Assembly (NCBI RefSeq): GCF_014205275.1
Contig: NZ_JACHND010000001.1
Span: forward strand, 1,240,001 to 1,304,000
DNA length: 64,000 bases
Direction of reading: 5' to 3'
From: Sphaerisporangium siamense
GTDB lineage: Bacteria > Actinomycetota > Actinomycetes > Streptosporangiales > Streptosporangiaceae
This document shows, piece after piece, positions 9,034 to 16,887 of this stretch. The notes under the pieces are model-generated. The model was given only the letters and a program-made list of their open reading frames with translations, searched no databases and was not told the DNA's origin. Each line of letters opens with the position of its first letter. The stretch's first letter is position 1. A program made the position numbers and the translations under genes.

Positions 9034-9984
9034 TCAACCTGCGATGTTCTGCGCCAGCCAGTAGTCGATGCGCTGGTCCATGCGCCCGCTCGTGGTGGCG
9101 TCCTCGACCCAGGCGTCGACGCAGGTCCGCCAGCCCGGATCGGTCTTGCCCAGGCCGAACGCGACCTTGAAGGGGTCGATGATCTCGTCCTTCCGCGCCT
9201 TGTCCCCGGTGACCCGGCCCTTGAGTCCGATCGCCGCCAGCGCGGGGCTCCGGTACTTCTTCAGCAGGACGGCCATGGGGGCGGCCTCGACCATGCTGAC
9301 GTCGGCCTGGCCGCTGGCCAGGAACTCGTACAGCAGGAGCTGGCCGCGAAGAGGGGCGTCCGACACGCCGGCCTTGGGGATGTACTTCTCCGCGAGCGGT
9401 CCCTGGCCGCCGCCCGTGCCGTACACGAAGCGGACCCCGGCCTTGTTCATGTCGTCGATGGTCTGGAAGGAGGAGTCGGCCCGCACGTAGAAGAGCTGGC
9501 CCGACAGGTAGTAGGGCGTGCTGAAGTCCATGGCCTTGGCACGTTCCGGCGTGATGAACAGCTGCGCGCCCACGATGTCGGCCTTCTTCGACTGGAGGGC
9601 GACGGTCATGAGGCTGTAGTCGTAGTCCTGGATGACGGGCCGTACGCCGAGGATCGCGGCGAGTTCCTGGGCGTTGTCGGCCTCGACCCCGCCCCAGCTC
9701 CCGTCGGGCTGCTTGAAGCCGAAGGGCGGGGAGACGCCGATTCCCCAGCGGAGCTCGCCCCGCTTGCGGATCTCGTCGATCGTGGGTGACGCGCCGGCCT
9801 GGCAGGCCGTCGTCACCGCCGAAGGGAAGCCCGTCGTGCGTGGCGCTCCGGCGCGGTCCTCGGCCTTGGGAGCGCTCGCGGTGCCGCTCGTGGACTCGAC
9901 TCCGACGGCACACGCACTGGTGATGGAGGCGGCGACCATGGCCATGACCAGCACGGCTCCGCGTCGTGTCCTCGATGTTCTCAT
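9034..9984 (-). CDS. Amino acid ABC transporter substrate-binding lipoprotein (family 3)
   Basis: Exported binding protein of 316 residues. A signal sequence ends in the lipobox ITSAC (Cys near residue 25). The bacterial family-3 solute-binding fold is marked by GELRWGIGVSPPFGFKQPDGSW and later FSTPYYLSGQLFYVRADS. Ligand class is therefore a polar or charged amino acid or close analogue; the lack of a clear conserved set does not allow a specific name. It heads the operon and its promoter region holds an A/T-rich site (10050-10059) shared with three other promoters to the right. Confidence 0.92.
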   Translation of the reverse strand: MRTSRTRRGAVLVMAMVAASITSACAVGVESTSGTASAPKAEDRAGAPRTTGFPSAVTTACQAGASPTIDEIRKRGELRWGIGVSPPFGFKQPDGSWGGVEADNAQELAAILGVRPVIQDYDYSLMTVALQSKKADIVGAQLFITPERAKAMDFSTPYYLSGQLFYVRADSSFQTIDDMNKAGVRFVYGTGGGQGPLAEKYIPKAGVSDAPLRGQLLLYEFLASGQADVSMVEAAPMAVLLKKYRSPALAAIGLKGRVTGDKARKDEIIDPFKVAFGLGKTDPGWRTCVDAWVEDATTSGRMDQRIDYWLAQNIAG

Positions 9985-10049
9985 CGATGACCCCCTAGAA
10001 CGTTGTGGGTGGAAAGCACCGTAGTAGAGATGAGGTAAAATGGATAGAG

Positions 10050-10059
10050 TATAAATTAT
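10050..10059. promoter_or_regulatory. A/T-rich operator candidate 1 (TATAAATTAT)
   Basis: TATAAATTAT, exactly repeated at 12734-12743, lies 66 bp upstream of the amino-acid binding-protein gene and overlaps the stop codon of the DUF1275 gene. The core is a 4-1-4 palindrome (ATAA-A-TTAT). The surrounding stretch is sharply A/T-rich against the GC-rich background. Confidence 0.5.
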
Positions 10060-10796
10060 TTAACTTTGGTCCCCTGCGGCTGTGAAGCACCGTGTAACCG
10101 GAAGACCGCGACGAGGATCACGACCAGGACGACGGCGGGCCCCGCCACGGCCGCCGCCAGGGGCGACACCCGCATGAGGACCGCGCCTGCGGCCGCGCCC
10201 ACGGCCAGCCCCACGATGACCAGCGACCGCTGCGCCGAGCCGCCACGCTCGCCCGCGACCAGGCCGCCGCACAGCGACGTGAGCGTCCCGGTGACGAACG
10301 TGGTGGTGATCCCGTACGCGTTGAGCTGCCGCGCGGCGGCGGTCTGGATCCCCATCGCCGCGGACGACAGGACGATCAGCCCGACCTCGGCCCACGGCCC
10401 CGGGCGCGCCCCCGTACCGGCCCACCAGGCGAGGAACACCACCTGAAGGGCCAGGTCGGCGACGAGCGCCCAGGTGACCCGCCGTGGCCACAGCTCGTCG
10501 CGCGCGGGCGAGCGCGCGATGCGGAACCCGGCCAGGAGGCCCGCCGCGAACGCCAGGACGGCCAGCCCGCAGCGCACCATCTCGCCGCCGGCCCCCTCTC
10601 CCGCGGCGAGCCCGAACAGCACGATGTTGCCGGTCATGTTCGCCGTGAAGACCCGGTCGAGGCCCACGAACCCCACCACGTCCACGACACCGGAGACGAC
10701 CGTGAGCAGCACGAGCAGGGTGTCGCGGGTCCGTGGCCCGGCGGAGGGCGCCGCGCGGGCACGTCCGGCGGTGCGCGCCGCCGCGCCCGCGCTCAT
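10056..10796 (-). CDS. DUF1275 (YoaK-like) membrane protein
   Basis: Membrane protein of 246 residues with six or seven hydrophobic segments. VSGVVDVVGFVGLDRVFTAN, then MTGNIVLFGLA, is the signature opening of DUF1275, a family of unknown function often annotated as YoaK. MGIQTAAARQLNAYGITTT and FVTGTLTSL are also family-typical. It lies between the amino-acid importer and the PLP lyase gene, 22 bp after the latter, so it belongs to their operon; a role in export of a pathway product is possible but unproven. Confidence 0.9.
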   Translation of the reverse strand: MSAGAAARTAGRARAAPSAGPRTRDTLLVLLTVVSGVVDVVGFVGLDRVFTANMTGNIVLFGLAAGEGAGGEMVRCGLAVLAFAAGLLAGFRIARSPARDELWPRRVTWALVADLALQVVFLAWWAGTGARPGPWAEVGLIVLSSAAMGIQTAAARQLNAYGITTTFVTGTLTSLCGGLVAGERGGSAQRSLVIVGLAVGAAAGAVLMRVSPLAAAVAGPAVVLVVILVAVFRLHGASQPQGTKVK

Positions 10797-10818
10797 GCCG
10801 CCCCCACGGCGCGGCCGG

Positions 10819-11955
10819 TCACGAGGCGGCTCCGACGATGCCGCGGTAGGCGTCCGGATCGGTGGCGCCCTCGGTGTTGAGGATGAGCACCCGCGATTCC
10901 GGCGTGAGCCCGAGCGCCTCGGGCCCGGCGGCCAGCAGGCCCGCCGCCCCCGCCGCGCCGGTCTCGCCCGCGACGACGGACTCCTTCGCCAGCACGCGCA
11001 TCGCCTCGCGCGCCGCCTCGTCCTCCACGCTGAGGAAGACGTCCGTGCCCTGGACGACCAGCGGCCATGCCAGCGGCGAGGGACGGCCGCAGTTGAGCCC
11101 CGCCATGATGGACGGATGCGGGCCGGGGACCTCGGCGAGCGCGCCCGCCTCGGCGGAGGCGAACAGGCAGGCGGCGGTCTCGGGCTCCACGATGATCACG
11201 CGGGGCGGGACGGCGAGGGAGCCGGCGCGGAAGTGCCGCACGGCCGCCGCCGCCAGCGCGCCCACGCCCGCCTGGACGACCACCGCGTCCGGCTGTCCCG
11301 CGCCCGTCGCGGCGAGCTGGTCGGCGACCTCGTGGAACAGCGTCGAGTACCCCTCGATGACGGCGCGCGGCACGGACTCGTACCCGGGCCAGGAGGTGTC
11401 GGAGATCACCAGAGTGCGTTCGCCCGCCTCCGCGGCCGAACGCTCGATCGCCTCGTCGTAGGTGCCGTCGACCACGGTGACCTCCGCGCCCTCGGCCCTG
11501 ATGGCCTCCATCCGCGCGGGCACGGTGCCGAGCGGCACGAAGATGTGCGCCCGCCATCCGAACAGCGCCGCCATGCGCGCCACGCCCCGCCCGTGGTTGC
11601 CGTCGGTGGCGGCGGCGAGCGTCCGGTCGCCGAGCGGGCGCAGCAGGTCCCGCATCTCCTCGACGGACCGGCAGGCCCTGAGGTCGGCGCCCCATTCCTC
11701 GCGCACGGCGTGGGCCACCGCCCACGACGCGCCGAGGATCTTGAACGACGGCAGCCCGAGGCGCGACGACTCGTCCTTGACCATCACCTCGGCCACGCCG
11801 GCCCGTTCCGCGAGGGACGGCGCCGCGGTCAGCGGTGTCCGGGCGTAGCCGGGCAGGCGCCGGTGGAACTCCAGGGGGGCACGGTCGGGCGGGTTGAACG
11901 CGCCCAGGTCGGCCCGCGGACGGGCGGCGCGGTTGACCGACAGGCGGTAACGCAT
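10819..11955 (-). CDS. PLP-dependent lyase, diaminopropionate ammonia-lyase-like
   Basis: Cytoplasmic fold-type II PLP enzyme of 378 residues. The PLP lysine is K72 in LPSFKILGA, preceded by KDESSRLG. ATDGNHGRGVARMA holds the substrate loop and QAGVGALAAAAV the phosphate-binding region. N-terminal AFNPPDRAPLEFHRRLPGYARTPL and overall length fit 2,3-diaminopropionate ammonia-lyase (two ammonia plus pyruvate) better than threonine dehydratase; other beta-substituted amino acids remain possible. AGGAG precedes the ATG. Located 24 bp from an SDR gene and in the same direction, so the two are probably one transcript. Confidence 0.85.
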   Translation of the reverse strand: MRYRLSVNRAARPRADLGAFNPPDRAPLEFHRRLPGYARTPLTAAPSLAERAGVAEVMVKDESSRLGLPSFKILGASWAVAHAVREEWGADLRACRSVEEMRDLLRPLGDRTLAAATDGNHGRGVARMAALFGWRAHIFVPLGTVPARMEAIRAEGAEVTVVDGTYDEAIERSAAEAGERTLVISDTSWPGYESVPRAVIEGYSTLFHEVADQLAATGAGQPDAVVVQAGVGALAAAAVRHFRAGSLAVPPRVIIVEPETAACLFASAEAGALAEVPGPHPSIMAGLNCGRPSPLAWPLVVQGTDVFLSVEDEAAREAMRVLAKESVVAGETGAAGAAGLLAAGPEALGLTPESRVLILNTEGATDPDAYRGIVGAAS

Positions 11956-11979
11956 GAAGAACTCCTGCTGGTGGGGGTG

Positions 11980-12723
11980 TCAGACGGCGGAGTATCCGCC
12001 GTCGATGACGATCGACTCGCCGGTGATGTAGCCGGACTCCGGTGCGGCGAGGAACATCACCAGACCGGCGATGTCCTCGGGCTGCGCCTGGCGGCGCAGC
12101 GGGATGCGGGACTCCAGCTCCTTGAGCGCCTCGGCGGGGCTGGCCTGGTGGTGCCAGAAGGCGTCGTTGAAGGGGGTGTCCACCCATCCCGGGCAGATAC
12201 AGTTCACCCGGACGCCGTGCGGTGACAGCTCGTCGGCCAGCGCGCGTGCCAGGTTCACCAGCCCCGCCTTGGAGGCGTGGTAGGCGGGCATGCCCGCGTG
12301 CCCGCGCAGCGCGCCGGTGGACGAGGTGAAGATCAGCCGCCCGAGCGGGGACTTCTCCAGGTGCGGCGCGGCGGCCTGCGCGACGAGGAAGGGCGCGCGC
12401 AGGTTGACCTGCATGGACAGGTCCCACTGCGCCACCGTCCACTCCGCGAGCGGTGCGGCGAGCAGCACGCCGGCGTTGTAGAAGACCACGTCGAGGCCGC
12501 CGCCGAACTCGACGGCCGCGCGCACGGCGTCCCCCGGCCCGTGCGCGGTCGCGAAGTCGCACTCCAGGATCCGCAGCGGGCCCGGCGCCGCCTCCTCGGC
12601 GACCTCGCGCGCGGCCGTGAGGTTCCGGTCGGCGAGCAGCACGCTGTCGCCGCGTTGTCGGAACGCCTGGACCACCGCTCTGCCGATGCCGGTCGCGCCG
12701 CCCGCGACGAGAACCGATGCCAT
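11980..12723 (-). CDS. SDR family oxidoreductase
   Basis: Short-chain dehydrogenase of 247 residues. The cofactor loop is GGATGIG at residues 8-14, the NNAG-equivalent is YNAGV, and the catalytic set is the serine in FTSSTGA with YHASK. PGWVDTPFND and the C-terminal GESIVIDGGYSAV are family-typical. I chose the ATG at 12723 because GGAGGT lies five bases before it; a GTG six bases earlier overlaps that site. First gene of an operon with the PLP lyase, divergent from the GGT-like gene. Substrate unknown. Confidence 0.9.
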   Translation of the reverse strand: MASVLVAGGATGIGRAVVQAFRQRGDSVLLADRNLTAAREVAEEAAPGPLRILECDFATAHGPGDAVRAAVEFGGGLDVVFYNAGVLLAAPLAEWTVAQWDLSMQVNLRAPFLVAQAAAPHLEKSPLGRLIFTSSTGALRGHAGMPAYHASKAGLVNLARALADELSPHGVRVNCICPGWVDTPFNDAFWHHQASPAEALKELESRIPLRRQAQPEDIAGLVMFLAAPESGYITGESIVIDGGYSAV

Positions 12724-12733
12724 TGCCACCTCC

Positions 12734-12743
12734 GAGTATGTTT
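12734..12743. promoter_or_regulatory. A/T-rich operator candidate 2 (TATAAATTAT)
   Basis: The same ten bases as at 10050-10059, placed in the 54-bp divergent space between the SDR and GGT-like genes, where one bound protein could control both. The flanking stretch 12731-12761 is strongly A/T-rich. Confidence 0.5.
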
Positions 12744-12777
12744 TATAAATTATCTTCTATATGCAGAGGAGGGGTCA

Positions 12778-14223
12778 ATGGCAAGTTCGCCCGGCTCCGC
12801 GTCCACGGCCCACCCCCGGGCCACCGAGGCCGCGCTCGCCGTGTTCCCCGCGGGCGGCAACGCCGTGGACGCCGCCATCGCCGCCCAGGCGGTGCTCACC
12901 GTTCTCATGCCGGACGCCTGCGGGCTCGGCGGGGACGCGCTCTGCCTGGTGCGCACGCCCGACGGCCGGGTGACGGCGGTGACCGGCGCCGGCGCGACGG
13001 CCGCGGCCTCCCCCCGCGCGCTGTGCTCCGACGGCGGCGGCAGCGTCACCGTGCCCGGCATCGTGGACGCCTGGCAGGTCATGAGCCACCGGTGGGGCCG
13101 GCTGCCGCTCGCCCAGGTGCTCGCCCCCGCCATCGCGCTCGCCGCCGACGGGATGCGGGTGAGCGAACCGCTCGCCGCCGCCGTCCGCGCCCAGCGCGCG
13201 CGGCTGCTGCGCGGCGGGGCCGAGGGCTGGCCGCTGCTCGACGCGGCGCCCGGCGACCTCGTGACCCAGAAGGAGCTGGCCCGCACCCTGGAACGGATCG
13301 CCGCCGAAGGATCACCCGCCTTCTACCAGGGGCGCCTGGCCGGCGCGGTGGCCGCCGCCGTACGGCGCGACGGCGGCCTGCTCACCGAGGACGACCTCGC
13401 CCGCCACCGCACCCCGACCGGCCCCCCGATCGGCACGCCGTGGGACGGCGGCACGGCGTTCGTGCAGCCGTCCCCCAGTCAAGGCGTGCTGCTCGCCATG
13501 GCGCTCGCCTGGCTGGAACGCGAGGGCGTGCCGGGGCCGCTCGACCACGTCTGCGTGGAGCTCACCGAGGCGGTGTTCGCCGCCCGTGACCGGTGCGCCC
13601 GGGACGGCGCCCGGCTCCTCGACGTCCCGCTGCGGGTGGATCTCGAACGGTCCTCCCTGCGCGGCGGGCCGCGCGCCTACCTGCACACCGCCGGGGTCGC
13701 CACCGCCGACCCGGCGGGGCACGTCGTGTCGTCGCTGGTCAGCGTGTTCGACGACTTCGGGTCCTGCACGTTCGTGCCCGAAGGCGGGTTCACGCTCAAC
13801 AACCGCGCGGGCGGATTCACCGCTCCCCCCAACGACCCGGGCCCGGCGCGCCGCCCCGTGCACACCCTGGCCCCCGCGCTGCTGACCGCGCCGGGCCGGG
13901 TCACGGCGCTCGCCACCCCCGGCGCCGACGGCCAGGTGCAGACCCTGCTCCAGGTGCTCGCGCGCGTGCGTTTCACCGGAAGCTCCCTGGCCGACGCCGT
14001 CCGCGCCCCGCGGTGGCGCAGCGAGGAGGGGCTGCTGCTCGTCGAGGACGGCCACGCGAGCGCCGGCGACCTCGCCCGGCGCGGGCACCGCGTCACCCGC
14101 GTCCCCGGCGCCGACATGCGGCTCGGCGCCGTCGTCGCCGCGGGCGCCGAGAACGGCGAGGTCTTCTGCGCGGGCGACTGGCGCAGGCAGGTGCACGCCG
14201 CCGTCGCGGAACCGTCCGTCTAG
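12778..14223 (+). CDS. Gamma-glutamyltranspeptidase family protein
   Basis: Ntn-hydrolase-type protein of 481 residues, shorter than the usual 550-580. ATG at 12778 follows [30 protein letters not shown] and CGLGGDALCLVR mark the large subunit. The candidate autoprocessing and nucleophile threonine is T304 in YLHTAGVATADPAGH, followed by FDDFGS and FTLNNRAGGF as in the small subunit. The residues after the threonine (TAGVAT rather than TTHxSV) are unusual. There is no signal peptide, so it would act in the cytoplasm, unlike typical GGT. Followed by the M20-like gene, suggesting hydrolysis of an amide or glutamyl conjugate. Confidence 0.85.
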   Translation: MASSPGSASTAHPRATEAALAVFPAGGNAVDAAIAAQAVLTVLMPDACGLGGDALCLVRTPDGRVTAVTGAGATAAASPRALCSDGGGSVTVPGIVDAWQVMSHRWGRLPLAQVLAPAIALAADGMRVSEPLAAAVRAQRARLLRGGAEGWPLLDAAPGDLVTQKELARTLERIAAEGSPAFYQGRLAGAVAAAVRRDGGLLTEDDLARHRTPTGPPIGTPWDGGTAFVQPSPSQGVLLAMALAWLEREGVPGPLDHVCVELTEAVFAARDRCARDGARLLDVPLRVDLERSSLRGGPRAYLHTAGVATADPAGHVVSSLVSVFDDFGSCTFVPEGGFTLNNRAGGFTAPPNDPGPARRPVHTLAPALLTAPGRVTALATPGADGQVQTLLQVLARVRFTGSSLADAVRAPRWRSEEGLLLVEDGHASAGDLARRGHRVTRVPGADMRLGAVVAAGAENGEVFCAGDWRRQVHAAVAEPSV

Positions 14224-14270
14224 CGGGCCCGGAACGCCGCGGTCCCTCGAACGCGGCCAAGCCCCCTCGG

Positions 14271-14315
14271 CCCGGCATCTCCCAGCCCGGCATCCCTCAG
14301 CCCGGCATCCCTCAG
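14271..14315. repeat. Three tandem 15-bp repeats before the M20 gene
   Basis: CCCGGCATCTCCCAG at 14271-14285 is followed by two identical copies of CCCGGCATCCCTCAG (14286-14300 and 14301-14315). The array ends two bases before the AAGGAG of the next gene, so it lies in the leader or spacer RNA. Confidence 0.85.
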
Positions 14316-14326
14316 TAAGGAGAACA

Positions 14327-15532
14327 ATGTCCCTGTCCGAAGAACTGGACGCCCTGGTCGACGGCGCCCGCGAGGACCTCGTCGCGCTGTGCGGCCGGCT
14401 CGTCGCGGCCCCCAGCGTCAACCCGCCCGGCGACACCAGGGCGGTGGCCGACGTCGTGGCCGGCTACCTGCGTGAGCACGGGTGCGAGCCGGACCTCCTC
14501 AGAGTCGATCCGGTGATGCCGAACGTCGTGTCCCGGATCGAGGGCACGGGCCCCGGCCCGCACCTCGTGCTCAACGTGCACATGGACACCATGGACCCGG
14601 GCGACGAATCGCTCTGGTCGGTCCCCGTCCACGAGATGACCCGCGAGGACGGGCGCCTGTACGGCCTGGGCATGGGCAACATGAAGGGCGCCGTCGCCGC
14701 GATGAGCCTCGCCTACACACTGCTCGCCCGGCACGCCGACCGCTGGCCGGGCACGATCACGTTCACCGCCGTGTCCGACGAGTGCGTGTTCGGGGACAAC
14801 GGCGCCGCCCACCTGCTCGGCGCGCTGCCCGAGCTGCGGGGCGACGGGCTGATCTGCGGGGAGGGGCCGGGCTGGATGCGGCTCGCGGTCGCGGAGAAGG
14901 GCGTGCTCTGGCTGGAGCTGTCCGCGACGGCCGACGGCGGGCACTCCTCGCTGGCGGAGAGCGGCTCCGGCGCGGTCCCCCGGCTCGCGAGGTTCGTCGC
15001 GGCCGTCGACGAGCTGAACGGATGGCGCACCACGCTGCCCGCCGAGCTGGCCGACGTCCGCGCCTCCGGCGAGGACCCCTCCGCACGCCTGTCCGCCAAC
15101 CCCGGCACGGTCGAGGGAGGCTCCTACGTCAGCCAGATCTCCACGAGGGCCGCCGCCGCGGTGGACTTCCGGCTGCCGCCGGGCATCCGCATGAGCGACG
15201 TCGAGGACCAGGTGAGCCGCATCGCCGCGCGGATCCCCGGCGCGGACTGGTCCAGGATCAAGGGCTGGGACGCCAACTGGACCGGGACCCGTTCCCCGCT
15301 GGTCAGCGCGCTGGCCGGCGCGTTCCGCGAGGTGCGGGGCGCGGAGCCGGAGTACACGATCAGGCTGCCCGCGAGCGACGCCAGCCGCTGGCGGGCCCTC
15401 GGCGTGCCGGCACTGTGCTTCGGCCCGCAGCCGGTCCTCGCCGCGGGCATCGACGACTACGCCGAGGAGCAGGACGTCGTCGACTGCGCGAAGATCTACG
15501 CCAGGGCCGCCCTGGACTTCCTCACCGCTTGA
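14327..15532 (+). CDS. M20 peptidase-like protein with altered metal ligands
   Basis: Protein of 401 residues with the M20 (ArgE/DapE/carboxypeptidase G2) fold; ATG follows AAGGAG. H85 and D87 (NVHMD) match the first metal ligand and its partner. The bridging aspartate, normally in a GxxDxKG motif, is N118 (GMGNMKG). The usual Glu-Glu pair is E152-C153 (SDEC): general base kept, metal-binding glutamate lost. E179 is kept. The C-terminal histidine is replaced (D377 in GIDDYAEE). The dimerisation domain (about 195-300) looks normal. It may bind metal differently, act on a special substrate, or not be a hydrolase. Likely cotranscribed with the GGT-like gene. Confidence 0.85.
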   Translation: MSLSEELDALVDGAREDLVALCGRLVAAPSVNPPGDTRAVADVVAGYLREHGCEPDLLRVDPVMPNVVSRIEGTGPGPHLVLNVHMDTMDPGDESLWSVPVHEMTREDGRLYGLGMGNMKGAVAAMSLAYTLLARHADRWPGTITFTAVSDECVFGDNGAAHLLGALPELRGDGLICGEGPGWMRLAVAEKGVLWLELSATADGGHSSLAESGSGAVPRLARFVAAVDELNGWRTTLPAELADVRASGEDPSARLSANPGTVEGGSYVSQISTRAAAAVDFRLPPGIRMSDVEDQVSRIAARIPGADWSRIKGWDANWTGTRSPLVSALAGAFREVRGAEPEYTIRLPASDASRWRALGVPALCFGPQPVLAAGIDDYAEEQDVVDCAKIYARAALDFLTA

Positions 15533-15654
15533 ACGACCTCCGAAGCCCCGAACAACGTCCGAGAGGCCCATCCCCCACATCGTGAGATGTCAGCGACTCG
15601 CCTGACGCCGTCCCCGGCATCGGGCACGGCTCGCCCGCCGACGGGAACGCCGCG

Positions 15655-15795
15655 TCACCATGTGAGCCGGTCGGTGTCGTCATCGGAATCGTCCGGGCTG
15701 TCACGGTGTGCCACCCACGCCAGCACCAGACAGCCTGCCGTGAACAGGACGGCGATCGTCAACGCCGCGACGTCGCCGCCGGTCAGATGCTCCAC
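15655..15795 (-). CDS. Small single-pass membrane protein
   Basis: 46 residues from the GTG at 15795, which has AGGAAGG upstream and lies inside the end of the helix-turn-helix gene (13-bp overlap), implying translational coupling. One membrane segment (about residues 8-28, ALTIAVLFTAGCLVLAWVA) is followed by a strongly acidic tail (DSPDDSDDDTD). Last gene of the five-gene micro-operon. No family recognised. Confidence 0.55.
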   Translation of the reverse strand: MEHLTGGDVAALTIAVLFTAGCLVLAWVAHRDSPDDSDDDTDRLTW

Positions 15796-16190
15796 GGACC
15801 TGCCCTTCCTTCGACGACGAAGAGCGGGGGGCGGCCTGCCTGGCACAGCGCCTCGTCGACCGCCGCGCGCAGTGAGGCGAAGCGCTTCAGGTGGTTGCGC
15901 ACGGTGATCTCGCTCCGGCCTATCCTGGTCGCCGCCCGGGGGATGGACAGCCCGGCGGCCAGCAGCGGTGGCAGCCGTGGGTGCCAGGTGGTGTCGGTGG
16001 CGGGGCCGTGCAGCCGGCGGTGCCGCACGCGGCGCGCCTGCGCGTGGAAGGCGGGGTCGGCTTGGAAGTGCTTGGTGAGAGTGGCGGTGCCCACGCCCAG
16101 CCTGCCGGCGGCGGCCTTGAAGCTCAGACCGTCTTCGACCAGGCGCAGGAAGTCACCGTGCCATCTGACGTCCTTACGGGGCGCCATCAT
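15783..16190 (-). CDS. Helix-turn-helix protein, unknown family
   Basis: 135 residues from ATG at 16190, overlapping the previous stop by four bases. Two helix-turn-helix-like units are visible: LSFKAAAGRLGVGTATLTKHF (split here as residues about 20-40) and LSIPRAATRIGRSEITVRNHL near residues 90-110. The twin arrangement recalls phage terminase small subunits and other helix-turn-helix proteins that bind repeats, but there is no phage context. No enzyme domain is present. Probably DNA-binding; target unknown. Confidence 0.7.
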   Translation of the reverse strand: MMAPRKDVRWHGDFLRLVEDGLSFKAAAGRLGVGTATLTKHFQADPAFHAQARRVRHRRLHGPATDTTWHPRLPPLLAAGLSIPRAATRIGRSEITVRNHLKRFASLRAAVDEALCQAGRPPLFVVEGRAGPWSI

Positions 16191-16603
16191 CGGTCCCTTT
16201 TCTGGACAAGATCCGCTTCCGCGCCGGCTCGGACGTCGCGGAGCCTGCCGGTGATGTCGTCCTGCGCGCAGACCTCCATCACCAGGTCGGCCACGGTGCG
16301 CCGCGCGATGCAGGGGTACAGCCCGGCCGCGCGTTCGGTGGCGTCGAGCCCGGCACGGCGGAAGGCCCACCAGCCGCCGTGCCCGCCGTCCGATCGGCGC
16401 ACACAGGTGATGCGCCAAGCGGGGTAGTCCCGGTTGAGCGCGGCGAGCCGGTACTCCACGGTCAGCGCCCTGTGCCATCCTTCGCGGGGCGCCTCGCCGT
16501 GCTGGGGCACGTAGCCGCCGACGACAGGCCGGGCGTCGTACATGCCGTACACGTCGGGCACATCGCTACCACGGCGGGTGTGCCTCCCTGCTGCGCGGCT
16601 CAT
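16187..16603 (-). CDS. Small protein of unknown function (138 aa)
   Basis: Start ATG at 16603 overlaps the previous stop (ATGA). The middle, LNRDYPAWRITCVRRSDGG then WWAFRRAG, resembles a pattern (Trp-x-Ile ... Trp-x-Ala-x-Arg) seen in small actinobacterial proteins encoded near XRE regulators; none has a known activity that I can name. Its first eight residues, MSRAAGRH, are the same as those of the next protein upstream, so the two start regions may be duplicated. Confidence 0.7.
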   Translation of the reverse strand: MSRAAGRHTRRGSDVPDVYGMYDARPVVGGYVPQHGEAPREGWHRALTVEYRLAALNRDYPAWRITCVRRSDGGHGGWWAFRRAGLDATERAAGLYPCIARRTVADLVMEVCAQDDITGRLRDVRAGAEADLVQKRDR

Positions 16604-16887
16604 GCGACCCTCAGCGAGCCGGGCCCCCTCGCGGCCATCGCCTCCGACTCGCCCTCGCGCATCCGCTCGCGCAGTTCCTCCGCCGTGAGCGCCTCGACCA
16701 TCAGGGCCACCGGGCAGCAGATGGCGATGGCGAAGAACCTGCGGCTCCACAGGCCGTACATGACGTGCCAGCCGGGTTCGAGCTGATCGAGCCGCGCGGC
16801 CGTCGCCCTCTTGTCCTCATCCCACCGCAACGGCCGAACGCGGGTGACGGGCGCGCCCACCTCGTGCCGCCCCGCCGCGCGGCTCAC
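16600..16887 (-). CDS. Small protein of unknown function (95 aa)
   Basis: GTG start at 16887 shares GTGA with the previous stop. LEPGWHVMYGLWSRRFFAIA followed by LTAEELRERMREGESEAM resembles a small actinobacterial family linked to XRE regulators. It begins MSRAAGRH like its downstream neighbour. The hydrophobic run FFAIAICCPVALMV is too short and mixed to call a membrane anchor. No activity known. Confidence 0.7.
   Translation of the reverse strand: MSRAAGRHEVGAPVTRVRPLRWDEDKRATAARLDQLEPGWHVMYGLWSRRFFAIAICCPVALMVEALTAEELRERMREGESEAMAARGPGSLRVA

Noticed and set aside
10474-12225. A long plus-strand frame across the DUF1275 and PLP lyase genes
   Set aside because: Shadow of the real minus-strand genes, low-complexity composition, no ribosome site.
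14271-14315. The tandem repeats as a CRISPR or mobile-element remnant
   Set aside because: No spacers, no cas genes and no transposase nearby; simple head-to-tail repeats only.
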